This document shows, in pieces, positions 1 through 8,646 of a stretch of 42,943 nucleotides of DNA (positions within the stretch are counted from its first letter, which is position 1; every line of letters begins with the position of its first letter). Under the pieces are notes generated by a model. The model ran no database searches. It saw only the letters and a list, made by a program, of their open reading frames with translations, and was not told the DNA's origin. This DNA comes from Enterococcus hermanniensis (GTDB lineage: Bacteria; Bacillota; Bacilli; Lactobacillales; Enterococcaceae): assembly GCF_001885945.1 (NCBI RefSeq), contig NZ_JXKQ01000013.1, forward strand, positions 1-42,943, written 5' to 3'. The translations under genes and the position numbers were made by a program.

Positions 1-6
1 TTTTAA

Positions 7-371
7 TGGAGCTGGCGGGAGTCGAACCCGCGTCCAAACATATCGACCACCTAAAAATCTACGCTCATAGTCATACTATTTAAGTTTCGCTTTGTTCTCT
101 GCCGCATGACTGGCCGCGAACATTGCTAGTCTGATAAGCTCTTTTTCAACTTGCAGACGGAAAGTTGAAACGTATCCCACTTAGAATAGGACCCTTACTC
201 GAGCACATGGGCGATACCGAGAGGATCTACGCTAACTGTTTTTAGGCAGCTAAAGCGTAAGAGTTATTGTTGTTTTTAGCAGTTATATTTAACTGTAACG
301 TTTTCACGTAGACGTAACCTACGAAGCGCAATTCAAGCTCAAACTATGCCTGTCGAATCCGTAACAGCCCC
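7..371 (-). ncRNA. ssrA: tmRNA (transfer-messenger RNA)
   Basis: One-piece tmRNA that rescues stalled ribosomes by trans-translation with SmpB and tags the nascent chain for proteolysis. Read on the minus strand, the 5' end is the conserved GGGGCTGTTACGGATTCGAC (bases 371-352). The 3' end is a T-arm and acceptor ending CTCCA at base 7, so the CCA is encoded. The tag reading frame occupies 280-242 and reads AKNNNNSYALAA then TAA, with GCT as the resume codon. The ALAA end is the usual ClpXP recognition signal. The four consecutive Asn codons are specific to this sequence. The assignment rests on both conserved ends plus the tag and is secure. End coordinates could differ by a base or two. Confidence 0.97.
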
Positions 372-397
372 TTATTTATTATTTTGTTGCAGAGAAA

Positions 398-426
398 AGT
401 ATACCATTTAAAAAAGAAAAAAGCAA
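398..426 (-). promoter_or_regulatory. ssrA promoter
   Basis: On the minus strand a -35 TTGCTT (426-421) is separated by 17 bases from an extended -10, TGG-TATACT (403-398). The mature tmRNA 5' end lies 27 bases beyond the -10, which leaves a short leader for RNase P removal. Seen directly; the function is inferred. Confidence 0.7.
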
Positions 427-560
427 AGCTAGACATAGTTACTCGTCCAATAAACATGTAATCGTGAAGATTCTACCAGATTGTACTGCAAAAATTGAAG
501 AAAAAACAAATTGTTAATGAAGATACAGGTAAGGTAATGGTTGATTAAAATAAAATAGAG

Positions 561-566
561 TATACT
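561..566 (+). promoter_or_regulatory. -10 element for the two-component pair
   Basis: TATACT lies 38 bases before the response-regulator ATG at 604. The only TTGATT upstream (541-546) is 14 bases away, which is short for sigma-A, so the -35 is unclear or activator-dependent. Confidence 0.4.
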
Positions 567-603
567 TGGAAAAGAGCAGCAAATGATACCAGGGGGTTGA
601 ATA

Positions 604-1326
604 ATGAATATTTTAATGATTGAAGACAATGAATCTGTTTCAGAAATGATGCAGATGTTTTTCCTGAATGAAGGTTGGGAAGCCGAATTTAAATATGATG
701 GGAAAGAGGGGCTAGAGGCATTTAAAGCCGCTCCAGAAAAATGGGATATGATCACACTTGATCTAAATTTACCAAACATGGATGGCATGGAAGTTGGCCG
801 AGAAATCCGTAAAATTTCTAAAACTGTACCGATTATTATGTTGACGGCTAGAGATTCAGAGAGCGATCAAGTAATCGGTCTAGAAATGGGTGCGGATGAT
901 TATGTAACAAAACCCTTTTCACCATTAACGTTGATTGCACGAATCAAGGCCTTGCATCGTCGTAGTGAATTAGCCAGTGATGTGCAACAAGATTCAGAAG
1001 ATGCGGACGGAACTTTTGATGTTCATACTGATCATTTCAAAATGAACTTGAAAACACGTGAAGCGTATTTAAATGAAAAACCGATCGATGGTTTAACACC
1101 AAAAGAATTTGATTTGCTATATACGATGGCTAAAAAACCTCGTCAAGTATTTACGCGGGAGCAATTACTTGAATTGGTGTGGGATTACCAATATTTTGGT
1201 GATGAACGTACTGTTGATGCTCATATTAAGAAACTTCGTCAAAAGATTGAAAAAGTCGGACCACAAGTGATTCAAACAGTTTGGGGGGTCGGCTACAAAT
1301 TTGACGACAATGAGGTTGGTCAATGA
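604..1326 (+). CDS. OmpR/PhoB-family response regulator
   Basis: DNA-binding response regulator of 240 aa. The receiver domain (about 1-120) shows the acidic pair E7/D8, the phospho-acceptor D53 in TLDLNLPNMDG and the conserved Lys in DDYVTKPF. A C-terminal winged helix (about 140-235) has the family pattern LTPKEFDLL ... RTVDAHIKKLRQKI ... VWGVGYKF. The start is ATG at 604, seven bases after AGGGGGT. It overlaps the following kinase gene by four bases (ATGA), so the two are translationally coupled. The receiver-effector linker (about 121-140) is rich in Asp, Glu and Gln. I cannot assign it to a named system. The neighbouring ssrA and purine permease give no clear clue to its regulon. Confidence 0.93.
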   Translation: MNILMIEDNESVSEMMQMFFLNEGWEAEFKYDGKEGLEAFKAAPEKWDMITLDLNLPNMDGMEVGREIRKISKTVPIIMLTARDSESDQVIGLEMGADDYVTKPFSPLTLIARIKALHRRSELASDVQQDSEDADGTFDVHTDHFKMNLKTREAYLNEKPIDGLTPKEFDLLYTMAKKPRQVFTREQLLELVWDYQYFGDERTVDAHIKKLRQKIEKVGPQVIQTVWGVGYKFDDNEVGQ

Positions 1327-2792
1327 AATATCTTTATCAACAATTGTTAGCTTTTGGCGGATTGATTTTGTTGATACTTTTGACATTAGGAATCTCATTT
1401 ACACAATTCACACGCAAGACTCTTGAAGATAATAATTATAAGAACTTGTTTGATTATGCGGAAGCAATGGAAAAAAATCAAAATGCTTTAAGTGGTAGTC
1501 CGCAATTCGAAGGAAGTTCGTATACAGATGTATTTCGTTTTTCAATTTTGGTGACCGAGCGTAGTTTGGACCAGCAGAGTGTTCGGTTTGTATTCATTGA
1601 TAGCGATAAGCAAGTATCCTATCCTTCAACGGATGATGGACAACAAATCAGCAAACATCTAGTAACGAATAAACAATGGGCCGCATTGAAGGCTGGTCAA
1701 CGACAAAAAGAAACAAAGGCAAAAAATATCCATGGAGAAGATCAAACAACTTCTTATGCAATGGTACCATTTGTGGCCAACAATGAATTCTATGGCGTTC
1801 TTTTAGTCAGTCAACCTGCGACTAATGTAGAAAATAGTGTCAATTCGATTGTAGCAGATTTGTTTAAAGCCTTTATTATTGCTTCGATTCTAGCCATTAT
1901 CGTAAGCTATTTCTTTGCAACACAGCAGGTAAAACGGATCAATCGGATGCGTTCGGCAACGAAAGAAGTAGCGGCGGGTAATTTTGATGTGATTGTTCCC
2001 AACCGTAGTCGTGATGAATTTGATGATTTAGCAGATGATTTTAATCAAATGACGGTGTCATTGAAAGAATCGCAAGAAGAAATTGAGCGGCAAGAAGAGC
2101 GACGAAAACAATTCATGGCAAATGCTTCACACGAGATGCGGACGCCGCTAACAACAATTAATGGACTGTTAGAAGGGCTAGAATACAATGCGATCCCAGA
2201 AAATCAAAAGGCTAAGGCTATCAAATTGATGCAGAATGAAACGTCTCGCTTGATTCGCTTAGTTAATGAAAACCTGGATTATGAAAAAATCCGAACGAAT
2301 CAAATCAGTATCATCGTTCAAAAATTTAATGCGACAGAAGCATTAACGACGCTAGTTTCTCAACTACAGGCGAAAGCTAAGGCCTCGAATAATCAATTGA
2401 TTTTAACAACGGAAGAAGCAGTTGATGTGTATGCGGATTATGATCGCTTTGTTCAAGTCATGGTTAACTTGATTCAAAATGCGATCCAATTTACCCAAAA
2501 TGGGACGATTTCTATTGGAATCTCGACAATTGATCAAGGGACACAAGTCACTATTTCAGATACAGGGATTGGAATGAGTGAGGAACAAGTCAAAAATATT
2601 TGGGATCGTTACTATAAAGTAGATCCTTCGCGTAAAAATACAAAATATGGCGAATCTGGTTTAGGACTTTCAATTGTTCAAGAACTAATTCGACTTCATA
2701 AAGGAACCATCAATGTAACGAGTGAACTTGAACAGGGAACAACTTTTACGGTTGTTTTTCCTAACAAACCTGAAAAAATAGAAAAAGCGTAA
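1323..2792 (+). CDS. Membrane sensor histidine kinase (HAMP, HisKA, HATPase)
   Basis: Sensor kinase of 489 aa, cognate to the regulator it overlaps. Order: a membrane helix at about 10-28, an extracellular sensor region of about 150 residues, a second helix at about 180-200 (FIIASILAIIVSYFFA), then a HAMP segment. The dimerisation/phosphoacceptor box FMANASHEMRTPL carries the His. The HATPase domain has N box VNLIQNAIQF, G1 DTGIGMS and G2 GESGLGLSIV. All catalytic boxes are intact. The extracellular part matches no sensor fold I recognise. The stop codon sits inside the stem of the following terminator. The signal sensed is unknown. Confidence 0.93.
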   Translation: MKYLYQQLLAFGGLILLILLTLGISFTQFTRKTLEDNNYKNLFDYAEAMEKNQNALSGSPQFEGSSYTDVFRFSILVTERSLDQQSVRFVFIDSDKQVSYPSTDDGQQISKHLVTNKQWAALKAGQRQKETKAKNIHGEDQTTSYAMVPFVANNEFYGVLLVSQPATNVENSVNSIVADLFKAFIIASILAIIVSYFFATQQVKRINRMRSATKEVAAGNFDVIVPNRSRDEFDDLADDFNQMTVSLKESQEEIERQEERRKQFMANASHEMRTPLTTINGLLEGLEYNAIPENQKAKAIKLMQNETSRLIRLVNENLDYEKIRTNQISIIVQKFNATEALTTLVSQLQAKAKASNNQLILTTEEAVDVYADYDRFVQVMVNLIQNAIQFTQNGTISIGISTIDQGTQVTISDTGIGMSEEQVKNIWDRYYKVDPSRKNTKYGESGLGLSIVQELIRLHKGTINVTSELEQGTTFTVVFPNKPEKIEKA

Positions 2793-2816
2793 AACCATTT
2801 TGGTTTTACGCTTTTT
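2782..2816. terminator. Bidirectional terminator
   Basis: A perfect 16-bp stem (AAAAAGCGTAAAACCA and its complement) with a TTT loop and A/T runs on both flanks. It serves the kinase on the plus strand, whose stop codon at 2790-2792 is inside the stem, and the convergent permease on the minus strand. Confidence 0.9.
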
Positions 2817-2823
2817 CGTTTGT

Positions 2824-4263
2824 TTATAAAATTGCAAGAATAATAAAATTGAGAATAAATAGAAGATCAACGATCCATAAAATTGGTGAGATCTCTTTGG
2901 TTTTTCCTTTGATTACTTTGACGATTGTGTAGAAAATAAAGCCAGCAGCAATTCCATAAGAGATACTGTAGCAAAGCCCCATAAAGATACTGGCGAAAAA
3001 TGTAGGAACAGCTTCTTCTAAATCTAACCAATTGATATCTGCGAATGAAGCCAACATCATCACTCCGACTAAGATAAGTGCTGGAGCAGTTGCTTGAGCA
3101 GGGACGATTGAGATCAAAGGTGAAAAGAAGCTACTTAGTGCAAATAAAAGCGCGACAACAACAGAAGTTAAACCAGTACGGCCACCAGCACCAATACCAG
3201 CAGCTGATTCAACATAAGTAGTTGTATTTGATGTACCAAAGATCGCTCCAATCGATGTAGCGATAGCATCTGCAAACAAGGCCTTATCCATTTTTGTCTT
3301 GAACCCGCGTGAGTCATTATCTAATGCTTTTTCGTCCTCTTTTGAGAAGATCCCCGTGCGACGACCTGTTCCGATAAATGTTCCGATAGTGTCAAAAGTA
3401 TCTGATAAGCTAAAAGCTAGAATCGTCATTAAAACTTGTGGAAGTTTGGATGAATCAGAAAACAGCGAACCCATTCCTTGGGCACCAAAAGCCGCACCAA
3501 AAGTAGTTCCTAATTCATTGATTGAGCTGCCTAATGAATTAGCATGCCAGTCTATCGCGCCCAATTGAACAACACCCATAGGAATACCTAATACTGTTGT
3601 AACGAGAATTCCAATTAAGATCGCTCCGCGAACGTTTTTGACGACTAAGATCGTTGTTAAAACCAATCCGATAATAGCTAATAAGATGGGTGCATTATTG
3701 AAATTGGCCAAAGCAGGAACGATACCGCTGTTGATCGAAACGCTAGTTGCTTTTCCGCCTTCAACAACACTACTAGTGATAGCTGAAGAGTCAGCGCTGA
3801 AAGAAAGTAGCCCTGCGTTTTTGATCCCGACGTAGGCAACGAAGATCCCGATCCCACCGCCAATCGCATGTTGCATGCTTTCTGGAATTGCATGAATAAT
3901 TAATTTACGAATTTTTGTAACTGTGATTAAGATATTTATGATGCCGCAAATGAAGACCATAGCAAGTGCTTCTTGCCATGAATAACCTAAACCAAAAACA
4001 ACTGTATAAGTGAAAAAAGCATTTAGTCCCATACCAGGAGCTTGTGCATAAGGGACATTAGCGAATAATCCCATGACTAAGGTTCCGATGACCGAGGCGA
4101 TGATCGTTGCTAAAAAGACCGCTTGAAAAGGCATCCCTGATGCAGACAAAATCGTTGGATTGACGAACAAAATATAACTCATAGCAAAGAATGTTGTGAT
4201 TCCTGCCATTACTTCAGTTGAAACAGTTGTGCCTTGTTCTTTTAATTTAAAGAATTTCTCCAT
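2824..4263 (-). CDS. AzgA-type (NCS2) guanine/hypoxanthine permease, PbuG/PbuO-like
   Basis: Polytopic purine permease of 479 aa. The N-terminus MEKFFKLKEQGTTVSTEVMA and the motif GITTFFAMSYILFVNP are hallmarks of the AzgA branch. Further family signatures are APGMGLNAFFTY, SDTFDTIGTFIGTG and GTSNTTTYVESAAGI, where the substrate-coordinating acidic residues lie. About 12-14 hydrophobic segments span the whole protein. It should import guanine, hypoxanthine or adenine by proton symport; which base cannot be told from sequence. The start is the ATG at 4263 with AAGGAGCG about 10 bases upstream. No purine riboswitch is visible in the leader, but there is a PurBox-like half-site. Confidence 0.92.
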   Translation of the reverse strand: MEKFFKLKEQGTTVSTEVMAGITTFFAMSYILFVNPTILSASGMPFQAVFLATIIASVIGTLVMGLFANVPYAQAPGMGLNAFFTYTVVFGLGYSWQEALAMVFICGIINILITVTKIRKLIIHAIPESMQHAIGGGIGIFVAYVGIKNAGLLSFSADSSAITSSVVEGGKATSVSINSGIVPALANFNNAPILLAIIGLVLTTILVVKNVRGAILIGILVTTVLGIPMGVVQLGAIDWHANSLGSSINELGTTFGAAFGAQGMGSLFSDSSKLPQVLMTILAFSLSDTFDTIGTFIGTGRRTGIFSKEDEKALDNDSRGFKTKMDKALFADAIATSIGAIFGTSNTTTYVESAAGIGAGGRTGLTSVVVALLFALSSFFSPLISIVPAQATAPALILVGVMMLASFADINWLDLEEAVPTFFASIFMGLCYSISYGIAAGFIFYTIVKVIKGKTKEISPILWIVDLLFILNFIILAIL

Positions 4264-4295
4264 TTTTTATAAACGCTCCTTAAGAATAAGTTCAT

Positions 4296-4315
4296 TATAT
4301 CGGTAAAAACCGAAT
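4296..4315 (-). promoter_or_regulatory. Inverted repeat / PurBox-like site upstream of the purine permease
   Basis: The segment holds TCGGTTTTTACCGA, an inverted repeat whose plus-strand reading AAAACCGAATACT resembles one PurR box half (AWWWCCGAACWWT) with one mismatch. A second correctly spaced half was not found, so this is a weak candidate. Confidence 0.3.
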
Positions 4316-4377
4316 ACTTATTGATTGTATATAATAAATAATCGACTTTCAAGTGCAAAAAGGACAAAAACAAAAAT

Positions 4378-4418
4378 AAAAAGCACATTGTTCGTGTTTA
4401 GCGAACTTTGTGCTTTTT
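4378..4418 (-). terminator. Terminator overlapping the stop of the membrane protein gene
   Basis: A 17-bp stem (AAAAAGCACA..GTTCG with its complement, two mismatches) and a 7-base loop. The U-run reads on the minus strand. The gene's last codons and TAA (4400-4398) lie inside the stem. Confidence 0.8.
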
Positions 4419-5054
4419 GGTTAGTAAATTTATTGCTTTGAATCCCAAGGTCAAAAGTACTAAGTTTAAGAGAATGTATAGAATCGATTTAATAAGTGAT
4501 TTGAAAAACATATCTAATAACGTTGCAGACGAAAAGTCAAAAGTAAGAGAGGAGCGAGTGGAGTAGACGATTCCATTATTTCCATTACTGATTACAGTCT
4601 TAGGGAGGTTGCTGATTTGATCTAGTCCTTTATGATAAAGATTTTGCAATATTGCTTCATAAGTTGGTTCAAAAAGAGCAAACAATAAAATTAAAAAAAT
4701 CGTAGCCAGTAGTAAACTTAAAAAACATTCTAATCCTGTTTCATAAATCATTCTGTTCGTCGTAAATTCTTGGTTTTTCCAACGTCTGAAACGGAAGACG
4801 AAAAAGAGGAGCAGTGATAAAATTAAAAAGATACTGCAAGCAATCAACCCATTTGAAAAATACTGTTGTAATTGATCGATTTCAGCACTTGAAAATAGTT
4901 TGATTGGAGTAGAGGTATTCAAATGACCCATCGCTACTTTCAAAACACCCAAGGTAGTCAAAGAAAAAAGTGCGAGCAAACAAATTCCTAAAGAAATTGA
5001 GAATCGGACACGGTGCTGTTTGATTGTTGACATAGTAGTTGATAAAAATCCCAT
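4398..5054 (-). CDS. Unidentified four-helix membrane protein
   Basis: I do not recognise this 218-aa protein. The start is set at the ATG at 5054 (MGFLSTTMSTIKQHRV...), eight bases after AGAGGTGG, rather than the GTG three codons upstream that overlaps that site. It has membrane segments at about 17-40, 70-90, 105-130 and 180-205. A Ser/Asn-rich, probably extracellular stretch (about 135-180) lies between helices 3 and 4. The N-terminus (a basic patch then one long helix) faintly recalls FtsX/MacB-type permeases, but no ABC ATPase gene is near. It lies downstream of ltaS on the same strand but behind a strong terminator, so it is probably a separate transcript. Confidence 0.75.
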   Translation of the reverse strand: MGFLSTTMSTIKQHRVRFSISLGICLLALFSLTTLGVLKVAMGHLNTSTPIKLFSSAEIDQLQQYFSNGLIACSIFLILSLLLFFVFRFRRWKNQEFTTNRMIYETGLECFLSLLLATIFLILLFALFEPTYEAILQNLYHKGLDQISNLPKTVISNGNNGIVYSTRSSLTFDFSSATLLDMFFKSLIKSILYILLNLVLLTLGFKAINLLTKKHKVR

Positions 5055-5130
5055 AAATTCCACCTCTTATAAACAGTATAAAAGCTTAGTTTGAAAGAAA
5101 TATGAATTCTATAGGAATAAATATAAGAAA

Positions 5131-5166
5131 AAAAGCTCTTTTCTCGAATATGAGAAAAGAGCTTTT
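5131..5166 (-). terminator. ltaS terminator
   Basis: A perfect 15-bp stem AAAAGCTCTTTTCTC with a 6-base loop, followed on the minus strand by TTTCTTATAT. It begins five bases past the ltaS stop. Confidence 0.9.
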
Positions 5167-5171
5167 GATAG

Positions 5172-7283
5172 TTATTGTTGCGTTTTTTCTTGGTATTGTT
5201 TGTACGTTTCAGTCTTGTACAATCCTTGTGTCGTTTTCTTACCATTTTGATCATATAAGCTGGTTGATTTATCTCCCAGTTTATTTTCAGCTTGTTGCAA
5301 TTTCTTAAGGCCATCTTTGTAATCAAATTGCGTTGCATCAACGGGTTCCAAACCACTTGCAGAATAGAATCTCAGTAAATCACCATTGTTGATATTGTCA
5401 GAAGTACTCAATTGCGTGGAGACCGCTTGTTTCCAAGTATCTGCTTGTTTTTGTAGTTCTTCACTTGGATCAGTTACTGGTAGCCCAGTCGAATTATCAT
5501 ATAAGTTGCTACTGTAGTACGTATAATTTGGTGTAACATAGTCACCATCTCGGAATGCAACAACTTGATCGTGATCTTCCGATAATAAATCTTGACCTAA
5601 TTGGATATACTTACTAGTATCAACACCCAGTAAATGTAAGAGCGTTGGTAAAGCATCGACTTCACCACCATAAGTATGGTTGATGCCACCTTTGTCTTGG
5701 CCAGGGATGTGAACCATATAAGGAACACGTTGCATTTGAGCGTTGTCATAATTTGACCACGTATCTTTTGATTTACCTAGCAAAGTAGCAAGTTCAGGAT
5801 TTCTAGAATTTGAAATTCCATAATGGTCACCGTACATTACGATGATGGAATTGTCATACAAACCAGAAGCTTTTAAGTAATTGAAGAATTCTTCCACCGC
5901 TTTATCTAAATAATTAGCAGTAGCAAAGTATCCATTGATTGTTTCATCGCTAGTAGTTGCGCGCGGGAAACCAGCTTCATCATTTTTGAATTCACTATAT
6001 GGATAGTGGTTTGAAACAGCAATAAATTTTGAATAGAATGGTTGCTGTAAACGTTCTAAATATTGAACAGATTGCTGGAAGAACGGTTTGTCGTGCAACC
6101 CATATTGGAATGAATTTTCATCATTGACATCATAATAAGAAGAATCAAAGAAGTAATCATACCCAAGATTTTTATAGGTTTCTGTCCGATTCCAGAAATT
6201 TCCAGAGTTTCCGTGGAAGGCAGCACTTGTATACCCGCCCGTTTGTTTCAAGATATCTGGTGCAGCTTGGAACGTGTTTTTGCCACCTAATTGTGAGAAC
6301 AACGATCCTTGATTCAAACCAAACAATGAATTTTCCATTAACGTTTCTGCATCCGAAGTTTTACCTGCTTTTACTTGATGGAAAAAGTTATCGAATGAAA
6401 AGGTACTATTGCTATGGAAGATGCTGTTCAAGAACGGAGTTACTTCGTGTTCCTGCCCATTTTCATCCTTTAATTTGTAGTCGATTACGAATTGTTGCAA
6501 GCTTTCTAAATGTATCGTGATCACATTGCGACCTTTTGCAATGCCATAATAATCACTGTTTGGCGCAGCGTAATGCTCTTTGACGTAAGACTCTACTTCT
6601 TTTAAGTCGTTGGGACTAGCTTCAGCACGAACCTGATTGGTTTTATACGTTTGGATTCCGTCATAGACAGTAAAAGCATTGACCCCAAGATATTTAATCA
6701 AGTAGTCGCGTGAAAAGGTACGAGTCAATAGTTCGGGACGATCTGCTTCTGCTAAAAATAGGTTTCCTGAGAAAACTAAGACAGAAAGAGCTGTCATGGC
6801 AAATGCCATCCGAGCACGAACAGGACGTTCTTCTTCTTTAATTCCTTTACGCCATAATAAAATTGGTAAGATCACTAAATCAATCACATATAAAAGATCG
6901 TAAGGACGGAATAGACGAATGGCACTTTCACCTAAACCACTAGCAACTTTACCAGCCCCTAAGAAAGTATTGACTGTGATAAAGTCCGTAAATTCTCGGT
7001 AGTAAACGACGTTTGAGAAAAGCAGGATACTGGCTAATCCATAAATGACTAGCATCGTTCGATAAGATGCTTTTGTGCGACGTACATACAAAGCAATCGA
7101 CAGTAAAAACATTGTCGATGCGATCGGGTTGATGAATAGGATGAAATACTGTGTCAGGCTTTCGATGCCCAAATTAAATTCAAAGAGATAAGCAAATATG
7201 CTCTTTGCCCACAGTAAGAATGTCAGTAAGGCATAAAAGCCAAGCCGCTTATTCAAAAATCCAGGAGCTTTTAGTTTTTTCAA
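5172..7283 (-). CDS. ltaS: Lipoteichoic acid synthase (LtaS family)
   Basis: Polyglycerol-phosphate LTA synthase of 703 aa. It polymerises glycerol phosphate from phosphatidylglycerol onto a glycolipid anchor on the outer face of the membrane. Five N-terminal transmembrane helices (about 12-180) are followed by a linker and an extracellular sulfatase-like domain (about 250-610). Equivalents of the Mn-binding and catalytic residues of S. aureus LtaS are visible: E260 (HLESLQ), the nucleophile T309 (GKTSDAE), and D486/H487 (YGDHYG). A small-residue stretch near 220-223 (RAEAS) fits the usual signal-peptidase release site. The C-terminal tail (about 630-703) is Gln/Lys rich. Start ATG at 7283, with AGAAAGGAAG upstream. 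It is transcribed divergently from the rRNA methyltransferase gene. Confidence 0.95.
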   Translation of the reverse strand: MKKLKAPGFLNKRLGFYALLTFLLWAKSIFAYLFEFNLGIESLTQYFILFINPIASTMFLLSIALYVRRTKASYRTMLVIYGLASILLFSNVVYYREFTDFITVNTFLGAGKVASGLGESAIRLFRPYDLLYVIDLVILPILLWRKGIKEEERPVRARMAFAMTALSVLVFSGNLFLAEADRPELLTRTFSRDYLIKYLGVNAFTVYDGIQTYKTNQVRAEASPNDLKEVESYVKEHYAAPNSDYYGIAKGRNVITIHLESLQQFVIDYKLKDENGQEHEVTPFLNSIFHSNSTFSFDNFFHQVKAGKTSDAETLMENSLFGLNQGSLFSQLGGKNTFQAAPDILKQTGGYTSAAFHGNSGNFWNRTETYKNLGYDYFFDSSYYDVNDENSFQYGLHDKPFFQQSVQYLERLQQPFYSKFIAVSNHYPYSEFKNDEAGFPRATTSDETINGYFATANYLDKAVEEFFNYLKASGLYDNSIIVMYGDHYGISNSRNPELATLLGKSKDTWSNYDNAQMQRVPYMVHIPGQDKGGINHTYGGEVDALPTLLHLLGVDTSKYIQLGQDLLSEDHDQVVAFRDGDYVTPNYTYYSSNLYDNSTGLPVTDPSEELQKQADTWKQAVSTQLSTSDNINNGDLLRFYSASGLEPVDATQFDYKDGLKKLQQAENKLGDKSTSLYDQNGKKTTQGLYKTETYKQYQEKTQQ

Positions 7284-7323
7284 TTGTAACTTCCTTTCTG
7301 CCGTAAAAAATACGGATGTTCAC

Positions 7324-7351
7324 TTAATAACAGTTTAACTGGTTAAAGCAA
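7324..7351 (-). promoter_or_regulatory. Candidate ltaS promoter with internal operator-like palindrome
   Basis: On the minus strand, TTGCTT (7351-7346) and TATTAA (7329-7324) are 16 bases apart. A 6-2-6 inverted repeat, TTTAACCAGTTAAA (7347-7334), occupies the spacer. Position and symmetry suggest an operator, but the -10 is a poor match. Confidence 0.4.
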
Positions 7352-7426
7352 CCCCGTCAATTCTTATTAAAAGTTGCTGTTTCTGCCTTAAAGAAAACTT
7401 TATAAGCGAAAACTGAGATAATTTTT

Positions 7427-7435
7427 TGCTATAAT
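7427..7435 (+). promoter_or_regulatory. Extended -10 promoter of the methyltransferase-aroD operon
   Basis: TGC-TATAAT ends 16 bases before the ATG. No good -35 is seen, as is usual for extended -10 promoters. The leader is very short. Confidence 0.55.
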
Positions 7436-7451
7436 AAAAAAGAAAGCAGGG

Positions 7452-8627
7452 ATGAATGTGAAGATAGAATTAAATAACTACGGAGTCAAACGAATAAGGC
7501 AAGGAAATCCTTTGATTCAAGTAGAAGACTTAAAGAAAAAAATAGCTATTGTTCCGATGGAATGGGTAACTTTCATTGATAGTAAAAAACAGTATGTAGC
7601 GACCGGTTATTTAGGCAAACAAAATAAAGGATTTGGATGGGTGATCGATCAATCGAAACGTGCCATCGATGATGAATTTTTGGTTGAAAAATTTGCTCAA
7701 GCTATTCAAAAACGCCAACCTTTTTTTGCTGATGAATCAACGACGGCTTTTCGTCTATTTAATGGGGAAGGCGATGGACTGGGTGGAGTGACTGTAGATT
7801 ATTATGCAGACTATTTAGTGATTTCATGGTATAACGAAACGATCTATCATTTAAAAGACAGCATCGTCAATAGTTTGCTAGCGGCCTTTCCCAATGCTAA
7901 AGGGACAGTCGAAAAAATTCGTTTTAAAAGTGACCAAAAAGAAAGCAAATGGTTGGCTGGAGAAAAGCCGCAAGAACCATTATTGGTGCTAGAAAATGGT
8001 GTTTCGTATGCTGTATACTTAGATGAAGGCTATATGACTGGGATCTTCTTAGATCAAAAAGAAGTTCGTGGAAGATTGACTGAGGGATTGGCAGCGGGCC
8101 AGTCAGTCTTGAACATGTTTAGCTACACCGGAGCATTTTCTGTAGCTGCAGCATATGGCGGTGCTGTAGAAACAACAAGTGTGGATTTAGCGCAGCGCAG
8201 TTTACCAAAAACACAAGAACAATTCCAAGTGAATGGTTTGCCTTTAGATCAGCAAAAAATCGTTGTTATGGATACTTTTGAATACTTCCGTTATGCTAAA
8301 AGAAAAGGTTTTAAGTACGACTTGATTATTTTAGATCCACCAAGTTTTGCTCGGAATAAGAAAAAAACGTTCTCTGTTGCAAAAGATTATGGTCGTTTGA
8401 TCGAAGACAGTGTTGAAATTTTAACCAATGAGGGAATGATCATCGCGTCAACGAATGCCGCCAATCTTCCAGTAAAAAAATTCCAACAATCGATTGAAGC
8501 CGCATTAGAAAGTAAACACGTTCGTTATCGTTTAGTTGAAACCTATCGCTTACCGGCAGATTTTCCAGCTAGTGATTTTGAAGAAAGCAATTATTTGAAA
8601 GTATTGTTTTATGAGATAAAAAAATAA
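7452..8627 (+). CDS. Class I SAM-dependent rRNA methyltransferase (COG1092, RlmI-like)
   Basis: A 391-aa protein with an N-terminal PUA-like RNA-binding region (about 1-75), a small middle domain with the family motif FRLFNGEGDGLGGVTVDYY, and a C-terminal Rossmann methyltransferase domain. SAM motif I is SVLNMFSYTGAFSVAAA (about 217-233). The catalytic-loop motif is LDPPSFARNKK. In this family the target is C5 of a cytosine in 23S rRNA (RlmI, m5C1962 in E. coli), but the exact site for Firmicute members is not certain from sequence. Start ATG at 7452 follows GCAGGG closely. The AroD-like gene begins 19 bases after the stop, so the two form an operon. Confidence 0.9.
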   Translation: MNVKIELNNYGVKRIRQGNPLIQVEDLKKKIAIVPMEWVTFIDSKKQYVATGYLGKQNKGFGWVIDQSKRAIDDEFLVEKFAQAIQKRQPFFADESTTAFRLFNGEGDGLGGVTVDYYADYLVISWYNETIYHLKDSIVNSLLAAFPNAKGTVEKIRFKSDQKESKWLAGEKPQEPLLVLENGVSYAVYLDEGYMTGIFLDQKEVRGRLTEGLAAGQSVLNMFSYTGAFSVAAAYGGAVETTSVDLAQRSLPKTQEQFQVNGLPLDQQKIVVMDTFEYFRYAKRKGFKYDLIILDPPSFARNKKKTFSVAKDYGRLIEDSVEILTNEGMIIASTNAANLPVKKFQQSIEAALESKHVRYRLVETYRLPADFPASDFEESNYLKVLFYEIKK

Positions 8628-8646
8628 AGGAAATGAGTGGCTGTAT

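Noticed and set aside
4264-4377. Purine riboswitch before the permease
   Set aside because: No three-helix junction with the conserved loop sequences was found; the leader is too short and AT-rich.
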